From an uncultured Chitinophagaceae bacterium (GTDB lineage: Bacteria > Bacteroidota > Bacteroidia > Chitinophagales > Chitinophagaceae), in the NCBI GenBank assembly GCA_903895845.1, contig CAITVK010000074.1, forward strand, positions 1-64,000: a stretch of DNA of 64,000 bases, in the 5' to 3' direction. The notes under the pieces are model-generated. The model was not told the DNA's origin, ran no database searches, and was given only the letters and a program-made list of their open reading frames with translations. Shown piece by piece: positions 37,401 to 45,400 of the stretch (positions within the stretch are counted from its first letter, which is position 1; every line of letters begins with the position of its first letter). A program made the translations under genes and the position numbers.

Positions 37401-38777
37401 ACTATCAAAAGTATAATAACCACTTGCCGTGTAGGTGTTGTCATGCCATGTATAGCTGGCAGTGGAAACAGCCGTGACTGTGTCGGTGGTGGATTGTTTC
37501 ACGTTTACATTAATCGTTTGGGTATTACTACTGGTGCCATCACTTACTTGTACTACAAACTGGTCACTACCACTATAGCCAACAGTAGGGGTATAAATTA
37601 GCCCTGAGGGTACAATGGAAGTATTACCAGAGCTTGCAGTTGTATTGAATCCTAACAAAGTACCATGACTTGGACTAGTACTTATACTCCATGTTTCTGT
37701 TTGACCAGCATCTTCATCGCTTATTGTTAGCAGACTATTGATGCTTGTTGCGCCAGAACTTTGGCAAACAGCTAGTACCTGTGGGTTGCTATTGGTGAAG
37801 GTAGGGGCGGTATTGACAGAGCCATAACTTACCCCCCCATTTGTAGCTGCATACACGGTGTTACCAATGGCAAATACTCCCCATACTTGATTATTTCCCA
37901 AACCATTTGTAGTCGTATAATTGTTAAAACTAACGCCGCCATTGGTACTTATGCTCAAGCCAAGGTCTGTAGCTGCATACACGGTGCTGCCAATTGCATA
38001 TACTCCACGTACAACATTATTCCCCAAACCATTGGTAGTCGTATAATTGGTAAAGCTGCTGCCGCCATTGGTACTGATGCTCAAGCCACCAGTAGTAGCT
38101 GCATATACGGTACTGCCAATGGCATATACTCCAAATACATAATTACTCCCCAAACCATTGGTTATTGTTAAATTGGTAAAGCTGCTACCACCATTGGTAC
38201 TGATGCTCAAACAACCTTGAGTAGCTACATACACGGTGCTGTCAATGGCATATACTCCTTGTACAACATTATTCCCCAAACCACTGTTAGCTCTATTATG
38301 ATTGGTAAAGGTGCTGCCGCCATTGGTACTGATACTCAAGCCTTTACTTGTAGCTGCATAAACGGTGCTGCCAATGGCAAATACTCCTACTACATTAGCA
38401 CTCCCCAAACCTTTGGTATAATTTGTAAAGGTGCTGCCGCCATTGGTACTAATGCTCAATCCACCAGGAGTAGCTGCATACAAGCTGTCGGTAGTGGCAT
38501 ATACTCCAAATACCCCACCCCCCAAACCATTAATAGTAGTATAATTGTTAAAACTGCCGCCGCCATTGGTACTGATGCTCAAACCACCAGATGTAGCTGC
38601 ATACACGGTGCTACCAATGGCATATAAACCCAATACTTGATTATTCCCCAAACCATCGGTTCTTGTTTTATTGGTAAAACTGGTAGGTGCAGGACCATTC
38701 TGCGCCTGGGTCTTTGCGGCAAAAAAAAACATAAATAGGGCTACTAATTTGGTGTAGCGGTGTAGAGTAGATGTCAT
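34407..38777 (-). CDS. giant T9SS cargo protein with two propellers (cassette 1)
   Basis: 1456 residues. Signal peptide ending FFAAKTQA. Residues about 30-330: seven 42-residue blades reading GLGNNVVxGVYAIGSTVYAA then GGLSISTNGGSSFTN, Asp-box-like, i.e. a seven-bladed propeller. Next a cadherin/Ig-like domain (DEDAGQTETWSIS), one ASYTWHDNTYTASG repeat, an IPT/TIG domain (PTITSFTPTSTCPG) and seven YVTN blades (YVTNNGSNTV...VINTATNTV). Then a C-terminal region with AFPIFGPDGAPGWS and a T9SS type A sorting domain (YPNPAKSNVEI ... NIGMVKE). Surface-exposed or secreted, likely in adhesion. The linker before YPNPA is built from a heptamer DNA repeat. Start by ATG. Confidence 0.85.
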   Translation of the reverse strand: MTSTLHRYTKLVALFMFFFAAKTQAQNGPAPTSFTNKTRTDGLGNNQVLGLYAIGSTVYAATSGGLSISTNGGGSFNNYTTINGLGGGVFGVYATTDSLYAATPGGLSISTNGGSTFTNYTKGLGSANVVGVFAIGSTVYAATSKGLSISTNGGSTFTNHNRANSGLGNNVVQGVYAIDSTVYVATQGCLSISTNGGSSFTNLTITNGLGSNYVFGVYAIGSTVYAATTGGLSISTNGGSSFTNYTTTNGLGNNVVRGVYAIGSTVYAATDLGLSISTNGGVSFNNYTTTNGLGNNQVWGVFAIGNTVYAATNGGVSYGSVNTAPTFTNSNPQVLAVCQSSGATSINSLLTISDEDAGQTETWSISTSPSHGTLLGFNTTASSGNTSIVPSGLIYTPTVGYSGSDQFVVQVSDGTSSNTQTINVNVKQSTTDTVTAVSTASYTWHDNTYTASGYYTFDSTNVAGCDSLTTLNLTITNLPAPTITSFTPTSTCPGSTATVTVFGSNFTGATSVTIGGTPASYFTVDSASTLKVVVPANATGNLVVTAVGGSATSAGAFSNSSLVIANAYVANSASGTVSVINTATNVVTKTLTVGANPYAVTLIPSGNFAYITNGNSNSVSIINTTTNTVTGTIAVGTNPYGITTSPDGTKVYVTNNGSNTVNVINTATNTVTATIPVGINPFGVIVSPDNSKLYVVNGTGNTVSVINTATNTVTATVPVGTNPRRISITPDGTRLYVSNSVSNNVSVINTATNTVTATVPVGTAPLGITVSLDGEKIYVANATNASISVINTATNTVVSTIPVGNTPYGVSLSPDGTKLFVVNSGSNSVSVISAATNTVTATVPVGNAPFSIGNFVANVLSPCALLTNTWTGAISTDWFNSGNWTIGVPTATTDGIIPTTAANQPVIGSGTAVVDNIIVETGAKLTNNATLNVYGNFADTGRFISGAGSQVLLLGGSRTIIGTDTFVNLEIKGNYSVGASTTDKIYVTQILKKTSGTLTTNNKLTLISNASGTGLIEENGGSLSGKAYIQHYAGGNFGYHEFSSPISDGTVNSWSNAFPIFGPDGAPGWSTNWGSLQVYDEVDNGFSRLDSGYYNYTATSNPLTPGQGFSAWLNSLPTLNTFGTPNNGSIGFPVTHSAGINAPRGWNLVGNPYPSPISWTALKALNPGLFGDASCYLWKASGVGTSGTWTAYDGTVGVNGAGDVINSSLGFFVYVNNSGTLNFDNTVRTYSYTNPEIFGAKSTAASTLRISIKDEAARTTDEAVAYTSNQAGFSRKMAQPATATNATIAFDVNGTKAAINTLTAIDSKTELPITVLTPRAGTYTVSLSSRNINLPVYLKDAVTGTYTDLSANTTITTTASETAGRYSLVFAPLTTYDSRLTTITAYPNPAKSNVEISGTHIASVQIVDNLGRVVKTVSLTDATNPALSLSSLPAGAYHLRVQTTDGKVNNIGMVKE
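34632..34662. repeat. GTCGTAA heptamer run in frame inside the cassette 1 giant gene
   Basis: GTCGTAA GTCGTGA GTCGTAA GTCGTAA on the plus strand. It encodes TTYDSRLTT directly before the sorting domain YPNPA. Same family as 11034-11057. Confidence 0.8.
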
Positions 38778-39143
38778 TTTTATATTAATTTGATAAGCAG
38801 TAACAATGTTATCCTTTAACGAACAGTTGTTTTAAACTTGTTTCATTTTATTAAAGTGATTAATTGGTTTGTTAATTCCTTTTTATTCCCCGAATTCTAA
38901 AATGGAGATTAAGACCATACCAATCTGTAAATACTTTACACAAAATCTATAGAAACCTAATATTTGCTTACTAAGTTTTATTTAACAATTGATCTGTAGA
39001 TACAAAACTGCTGAAACTTCTCATTGCTTTTCATGCTTTGGGACTGAAACCTATCTTTATTGTGGATGAATGTACTTTATTTGTGGATGATAATAAAGCA
39101 TTGCACTTGTTTTAGGCTGTACTTTGCAACCTTAATTTGAAAG
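38778..39143. other. regulatory gap between giant gene 1 and the LytTR regulator gene
   Basis: AT-rich 366-bp divergent region without ORF. Near its right end are two direct repeats described in the next entry. No clear promoter box for the giant gene; GTACTTTG at 39118-39125 is one base from TAnnTTTG and may serve the regulator. Confidence 0.45.
39061..39090 (+). promoter_or_regulatory. tandem direct repeat 21 bp apart, LytTR-type operator candidate
   Basis: TGTGGATGA at 39061-39069 and again at 39082-39090, each preceded by TTTAT/TTTATT. The start-to-start distance is exactly 21 bp. LytTR-domain regulators such as AgrA bind direct repeats about two helical turns apart. The repeats lie about 55 bp before the LytTR gene, so autoregulation is plausible. 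Inference only. Confidence 0.45.
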
Positions 39144-39893
39144 ATGCTACAAGACAGCTTACAAGAGATACAGATTTTGATTATAGAAGACGACCCTATC
39201 ACCGCTGACAGTATGCAGCTTATGTTGAGGGAGTTTGGCTTTACCATTAAGGGCATTGTTCACACACTCGAAGCAGCCCTGCGCTTTTTAAACAAAGAAA
39301 CCTTCGATATTGCCTTGGTAGATATTGATTTGAACGGCTCTAATAGTGGCATCGAAATAGGAACAATGATTCACAGCTTGTACCGCCTTCCGTTTATTTT
39401 TATAACAGGCTTGTCTGATAAAGCCATAATTGCCGAAGCCATCAAGGCAAACCCTGCTGCCTATTTGGTAAAACCATCCAATGCTGCCACCCTGTTTGCT
39501 TGCATTCAAACTGCCATCCAAAACTTTAGCAATAAACAAGTAGGTTCCCTCCAACAACATCCGCAAACAGACTTCTTCTTTATCAAAACAAGAAACAAAC
39601 TTAAACGTGTAGAATGGAAAGATGTGGTGCTGCTATCATCTGCTGATAACTATACCGTTTTCACGTTTCAAGACAAATCGGAACACTACATTCGTAGTTC
39701 ATTGGCAATGACATTAAAATATCAAGTACCTACACACCTACAAGAAAACTTTTTGCAGGTAAACAGATGCGAGGCAGTGCAACTTGCTTTCATTTCCGAG
39801 ATTGAAGAAGATGAGATGGTAACTTCCATAAAGAAAGTATCCATCACTAAAGCATACTTAAAAGACGTAAAAGAAAGGTTAAATATACTTTAA
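39144..39893 (+). CDS. LytTR-family response regulator
   Basis: 249 residues. Receiver domain with EDD at 15-17, phospho-acceptor Asp60 (IALVDIDLNG) and KPSNAATL with the conserved Lys, then a LytTR DNA-binding domain from about 145 (FFIKTRNKLKRVEWKDVVLLSSADNYTVF ... VNRCEAVQLAFISEI). It stops 7 bp from the end of a convergent TPR histidine kinase gene, the obvious partner. The pair is enclosed by the two T9SS/PID-CTERM cassettes, so it may control them (inference). Confidence 0.92.
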   Translation: MLQDSLQEIQILIIEDDPITADSMQLMLREFGFTIKGIVHTLEAALRFLNKETFDIALVDIDLNGSNSGIEIGTMIHSLYRLPFIFITGLSDKAIIAEAIKANPAAYLVKPSNAATLFACIQTAIQNFSNKQVGSLQQHPQTDFFFIKTRNKLKRVEWKDVVLLSSADNYTVFTFQDKSEHYIRSSLAMTLKYQVPTHLQENFLQVNRCEAVQLAFISEIEEDEMVTSIKKVSITKAYLKDVKERLNIL

Positions 39894-39900
39894 GTCTTTT

Positions 39901-41931
39901 TTACACTGGCAACACTACCGTAAAACAACTGCCTTTACCCACTTCGCTTTCTACCAATATACTGCCTGTGTGGGCTTCTATTATTTGCTTGCAGATAGAT
40001 AACCCCAACCCGTTTGACTTTTCGTTATTAGTCCCCTTTCGTTTTACGATGATTGATGTTGTAAACAATTGTTCAATAAGGTTTGCCGGGATTCCCATCC
40101 CACTATCCTTTACTTTTATTTGCAGTGTATTTTCTGCTTGTGTAAGTCTAACTACAACTTCCTTACCTTTTTCACTAAACTTAATGGCATTATCAATGAG
40201 GTTGGCAATTACTCTTTGTAGCTTTTCGGCATCGGCCTCAATCCAATAGTTTTCATTATCTGCTTGCAATTGTATGGTTTGTTGTTTGGCATTGGCTTTA
40301 TGTTTCAACTCATTCATCACAACATCAACCAATTGTTTCACATCTACTGTTGTTTTAGCCAATATCAATTCTCCATCCTGCAACTGATTTACTTCTAGCA
40401 ACTCATTTATCAGCTTAAGCGAATGTTCGGCTGCCTGTTGACTCGTTTTAAGTATCTGTTCTTCCTCTTCACTATGTTCATATTTTAGTTGAACTATGTC
40501 TAGAAAGTTAGTAATTGCACCAATAGGATTCCTTAGATCGTGTGCCACCACATTCAAGATTCTATCCTTTGCTTTATTGGCTTTCTCTAGTGCTATTTTT
40601 TGATTATTTATTAATTGATTCAGTTGTTTTGTCTTGACAAAGTTTCTATATATCGAAAATGCAATGAATGCTACCGCTAAAAACGCAACAACAACTACCC
40701 ACAAATAAACCCTACTCAGTTGATTATCTTTTTGCAAGACAGTTATTTCAAACTGCTGCTCTTTATCCTTTAGTACTTGGTTTATTGTATTCTCTTCCGA
40801 TCCTTTTTGGGATAAGTTGATAGAATCCCTCATGGCAATGTAATCCTTATAATACTTTACTTCCATCGCACTATTTTTAGTATGCTGGTAGTAGCTTGCC
40901 ATCATTTCCAACCAACCCAAGCGCGCTTCGGCATTCGATATATTGTTTAACGATTTATCAAGGCTGTCCAAGCTTTTCTTCATCCCCCCGTAATCGGTTT
41001 TCTTTAACTGCACCTTTGCTAGTTGCACTTGGCAAAGCTGTGCATCCATCTTTTCGTTGCCTTTGTAGGTATTCAAATAAATAGCTTCTTTATAGAGCCG
41101 AGATGCCGAGTCCAACTTACCATTTACAAAAAGGATTTTTGCCCAATTACCCAACACGACCCCTCTGCAACTAGCATACCTTATTGCACAATTATTACTA
41201 TCCTCCAAGTTCTTAAATCTAAATTCTTCAATATTCTCTAGTGCTAGTTTATAGTAATAAGTAGCACTATCCAATTGATTCAGTTTTGTGTAGCAAAGTG
41301 CAATATCATCAAGCGTTTGCTGGTCATAACTTCGTTTATACTCGGGGCAAGTTCTTACACAAGCTAATGCTTCAAAATAATTATTCTTTGCACCTACGTA
41401 TTGCTTTTGTTTATATAGTACCAATGCAATGTCTTCTAAAAGGTAAAATTTTCCTATACAATCATTATGATGATCTGCAATTTGCTTTGCTTTAAAATAA
41501 TTTTGATAGGCTTCGTTATAATTATTTAACTCTAAGTAAGCATTACCTTTTTGCAGAAATGCAATACTATAATTATAAGAAACTAGATCTTGCAGGTGTT
41601 TACTTTCTATAATATTAATTAAAGAATCTGAATATTTAATACCCAGCAAATAGTTATGTAACCGAATATTTACCCAACCACGATAAGAATAATAAATATT
41701 ATCAAGCCATATAGATTTATCTTTTTCATTAATATAAATTGAGTCAAGTACCCTCAGTGAATTTATCCATTCAAATCTCTCCGTATAATGTTTAACAAGA
41801 GGATCTAAAACACTATCTACCCTTACCTTTTCCTTTTTATTGGTGTAGGAATTATTATTTGAACAAGATGCAAGCAGCAAAGCAACCCCAATGAAGCAAA
41901 CAAAAAATGTAAGACGTTTAGATTTACGCAT
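39901..41931 (-). CDS. TPR-containing membrane sensor histidine kinase
   Basis: 676 residues. Lipobox-like start CFIGVALLLASC with Cys23, so the sensor part may be lipid-anchored at the periplasmic side. TPR repeats run about 60-390 (SYNYSIAFLQKGNAYLELNNYNEAYQNY and similar), a membrane helix near 408-428 (LWVVVVAFLAVAFIAFSIY), a coiled linker, HisKA with VVAHDLRNPIG (His464) and HATPase_c with NLIDNAIKFSEKG, DSGMGI and NGLGLSICKQI. Typical Bacteroidota TPR kinase paired with a LytTR regulator. Signal unknown. Confidence 0.92.
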   Translation of the reverse strand: MRKSKRLTFFVCFIGVALLLASCSNNNSYTNKKEKVRVDSVLDPLVKHYTERFEWINSLRVLDSIYINEKDKSIWLDNIYYSYRGWVNIRLHNYLLGIKYSDSLINIIESKHLQDLVSYNYSIAFLQKGNAYLELNNYNEAYQNYFKAKQIADHHNDCIGKFYLLEDIALVLYKQKQYVGAKNNYFEALACVRTCPEYKRSYDQQTLDDIALCYTKLNQLDSATYYYKLALENIEEFRFKNLEDSNNCAIRYASCRGVVLGNWAKILFVNGKLDSASRLYKEAIYLNTYKGNEKMDAQLCQVQLAKVQLKKTDYGGMKKSLDSLDKSLNNISNAEARLGWLEMMASYYQHTKNSAMEVKYYKDYIAMRDSINLSQKGSEENTINQVLKDKEQQFEITVLQKDNQLSRVYLWVVVVAFLAVAFIAFSIYRNFVKTKQLNQLINNQKIALEKANKAKDRILNVVAHDLRNPIGAITNFLDIVQLKYEHSEEEEQILKTSQQAAEHSLKLINELLEVNQLQDGELILAKTTVDVKQLVDVVMNELKHKANAKQQTIQLQADNENYWIEADAEKLQRVIANLIDNAIKFSEKGKEVVVRLTQAENTLQIKVKDSGMGIPANLIEQLFTTSIIVKRKGTNNEKSNGLGLSICKQIIEAHTGSILVESEVGKGSCFTVVLPV

Positions 41932-42010
41932 CGCTGCTAAAATAAAGATTCAAAGGCAATACGATAAAAATGTTTATAATCATCTGACATTGTCAACCCA
42001 ATATAAATAA

Positions 42011-42046
42011 AAAAGTGCAGCCCCACACAAGGTAGAACTGCACTTT
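42011..42046 (-). terminator. terminator of T9SS/PID-CTERM cassette 2
   Basis: Stem AAAGTGCAG/CTGCACTTT as in cassette 1 (34048-34083), 43 bp after the second PID-CTERM gene. T-rich on the minus strand beyond the hairpin. Confidence 0.85.
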
Positions 42047-42088
42047 GAAGATGTTATACTTAGTTCAAGAAATGATCACGAGGTTCCA

Positions 42089-42292
42089 CTACTTGACTCC
42101 CTCTTTCCTTTCTTTCTTCTTATATAATTTCTTGATGCCATAAGAGGCGCCTGCACCAATCAGTAAACTTAAACCACCATCAATAGGTGCACCCGAACCA
42201 CCGCCACCGCCTGGAGGACCCGCATTAATAAATGTAGCTGCCAATAGCATACTACTTAATAAAATGACAGATTGTAAGACTTGTTTTTTCAT
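42089..42292 (-). CDS. PID-CTERM microprotein, cassette 2
   Basis: 67 residues from the ATG at 42292. Differs from the copy at 34125 at only a few residues (VLQSVI, FINAG, KKERKEGVK), so the two are recent duplicates or are kept alike by conversion. The architecture is the same: signal peptide, Gly-rich linker, PIDGGLSLLIGAGASYG and basic tail. It follows the 2046-residue T9SS gene by about 120 bp, most of which is an expanded heptamer array. Confidence 0.8.
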   Translation of the reverse strand: MKKQVLQSVILLSSMLLAATFINAGPPGGGGGSGAPIDGGLSLLIGAGASYGIKKLYKKKERKEGVK

Positions 42293-42351
42293 TTGTTTCA
42301 ATTATTTTTTTTTAAAATTACCAAGTTCTCTTTTGATAAATATGATTAGTC

Positions 42352-42411
42352 CATAACTTATAACTCATATCTCATAACTCATAACTCATAACTCATAACT
42401 CATATCTCATT
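42352..42411. repeat. TAACTCA heptamer array, about eight units
   Basis: TAACTTA TAACTCA TATCTCA TAACTCA (x4) TATCTCA, filling the gap between giant gene 2 and its PID-CTERM gene. The same position in cassette 1 has only a short remnant, so copy number has changed since duplication. Confidence 0.85.
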
Positions 42412-42413
42412 GC

Positions 42414-45400
42414 TTATTCCTTAACCATTCCAATATTGTTTATTTTACCATCAGTTGTTTGTACCCTTAGATGGTACGCCCCTGCTGGCAAGTTGCCCAA
42501 AGACAACGTTGGGTTTGTTGCATCCTTCAAGGAAACTGTCTTCACTACCCTTCCCAGATTATCTACAATCTGAATAGAAACAATATGGCTTCCATTAATC
42601 ACTACACTGCTCTTCGCAGGATTCGGATATACTGTTAACGGTAAGCGGTCAACGGTTGGCTGCTTAAACACTAAACTATACCTGCCCGCTGTTTCACTTG
42701 CAGTTGTAGTGATTGTTGTACTGGCTGATAAGTCAGTGTACGTTCCTGTCACTGCATCCTTCAGGTAAACAGGTAAGTTGATATTCTTTGCATTCAAACT
42801 CAAAGTATAAGTGCCAGCCTTAGGAGTCAGCACCGTGATTGGCAACTCTGTCTTGCTGTCTATTGCTGTCAGCGTATTGATGGCTGCCTTTGTCCCGTTC
42901 ACATCAAAAGCAATCGTTGCATTGGTGGCTGTGGCTGGCTGTGCCATCTTCCTAGAGAACCCTGCCTGGTTGCTGGTGTAGGCAACTGCCTCATCGGTCG
43001 TGCGTGCTGCCTCATCCTTGATGGATATCTTCAAGGAGCTTGCAGCAGTTGACTTTGTTCCAAATATCTCTGGGTTGGTATAGCTGTAATTTCGTACAGT
43101 GTTATCGAAGTTCAGCGTACCGCTGTTATTTACATATACAAAGAAGCCAAGGGATGAGTTGATGATATCACCTGCACCGTTTACACCTACCGTACCATCA
43201 AATGTAGCCCAGATCCCGTTGGTGTTTGTTCCAGATGAATGCCACAGGTAGCAGGAAGCATCCCCAAACAAACCCGGGTTCAGTGCCTTCAGGGCAGTCC
43301 AGCTGATGGGTGATGGGTAAGGGTTGCCTACCAGGTTCCAACCTTTTGGTGCATTCGTTCCTGCACTATGTGTGACAGGGAAACCGATAGTGCCACTGTT
43401 TGGCGTACCGAATGTGTTGAGTGTTGGCAAGCTATTCAGCCAAGCCGTATATCCTTGTCCCGGAGTGAGCGCATTGGACAAAGCAGTGTAATTATAATAG
43501 CCAGAATCCAACAAAGAGTAAGTATTGTCCACCTCGTCATAGTACTGCAAGGAACCCCAGTTGGTAGACCAGCCCGGTGCACCGTCCGGCCCGAAGATAG
43601 GGAAGGCATTGCTCCAGCTATTCACCGTGCCATCACTGACAGGGCTACTGAATTGATGGTAACCGAAGTTGCCCCCTGCATAGTGCTGTATGTATGCCTT
43701 GCCGCTCAATGTGCCACCATCTTCTTCTATCAAACCGGTACCGGAGGCATTGGAGATGATTGTCAATTTATTGCTGGTGCTTAATGTGCCGCTTGTCAAT
43801 ATCAAACGCCCCTCCACGGAAACATGGTCGTTTGTGGTGGCACCTACCGAATAGCCCCCCTTTATCTCCAGGTCCACGAATGTATCCAGCCCACTGACCA
43901 CACCACTTCCCCCCAGCAATGTCACGTGGCTACCTGCGCCGCTCACCAGCCTGCCGGTATCGGCAAAGTTGCCATACACTGCGAAAGTGGCATTGTTGGT
44001 TATCACTGCACCGCTTTCCACTATGATATTGTCCACCACCGCAGTGCCGCTGCCAATGACTGGCTGGTTGGCTGCCGTGGCAGGGATAATGCCGTCCGTG
44101 ATGGCAGTAGGCACCCCTATCGTCCAGTTGCCTGCATTGAACCAGTCGGTGGACACCGCACCCGTCCATACATTCGCCGCTGCACAAGGGCTCAACACAT
44201 TGGCCACGAAGTTACCCACACTGATCGGCGAACTGCCCACTGGCACTGTCGCCGTTACCGTATTGGTGGCCGTGCTGATGATACTGACCGTGTTGCTGCC
44301 CGAATTGACAACAAACAGCTTTGTGCCATCCGGGCTGAGGCTCACACCAAATGGGGTATTGCCGACCCCAATCGTGGACACCACCGTGTTGGTGGCCGTA
44401 TTGATGACACCCACAGAGGCTGTGCTGGAACTAGCAACATATACTTTTGAACCATCAAGGCTTACCGCAATGCTCAGTGGGGAAATCCCTACTGCCACCG
44501 TGGCCACCACCGTATTGTCGGCTGTATTGATGACACTCACCGTATTGGAAACATTGTTGGACACATACAACCTTGTGCCATCTGGGGTGATGTTGATACG
44601 CCTTGGGTGCGTGCCTACTGCCACCGTGGCTATTACCGTATTGGTGGCCGTGTTGATGACACTCACCGTATTGCTTGTGCCATTCACCACATAAGCCCTG
44701 GAGGCATCGGGACTGACGACCACACCATAAGGGTTGGCGCCCACTGCCACAGTGGCTGTCACCGTATTGGTGGCCGTGTTGATGACACTTACCGTATTGG
44801 AGCCATTGTTGGTCACATACACTTTTGTGCCATCGGGGCTTGTGGCAATCCCATAAGGGTTGGTGCCTACACCTATCGTACCCGTTACCGTATTGCTGCT
44901 TGTATTGATGATGCTGACCGAACCACTGTTGCCATTGGTGATATAAGCAAATGCACCATTGGGGGTAAGGGTCACCGCATAAGGGTTCGCACCCACCGTA
45001 AGCGTTTTCGTGACCGTATTGGTAGCCGTATTGATGACGCTTACCGTACCGTTCGCACTGTTTGCCACATAGGCATTGGCAGTGACGACGCTGGTATTGC
45101 TGAATGTCCCCGCACTCGTCACGGACCCGCCTGCGGTTGTCACCACCAGGTTGCCCGTAGCATTGGCAGGCACCACCACCTTGAGGGTAGAAGCACTGTC
45201 CACCGTGAAATAGCTGGCTGGCGTGCCGCCGATCGTCACGGCAGTCGTGCCCGTGAAGTTGCTGCCGAAGACCGTCACGGTAGCCGTGGTGCCCGGACAG
45301 GTGGACGTAGGCGTGAACGAAGTGATGGTTGGGGCTGGTGCATTGACAATCGTCAGGTGCAAGGCCGTCAGGCTGTCGCAGCCCGCCGCATTGATTGTAT

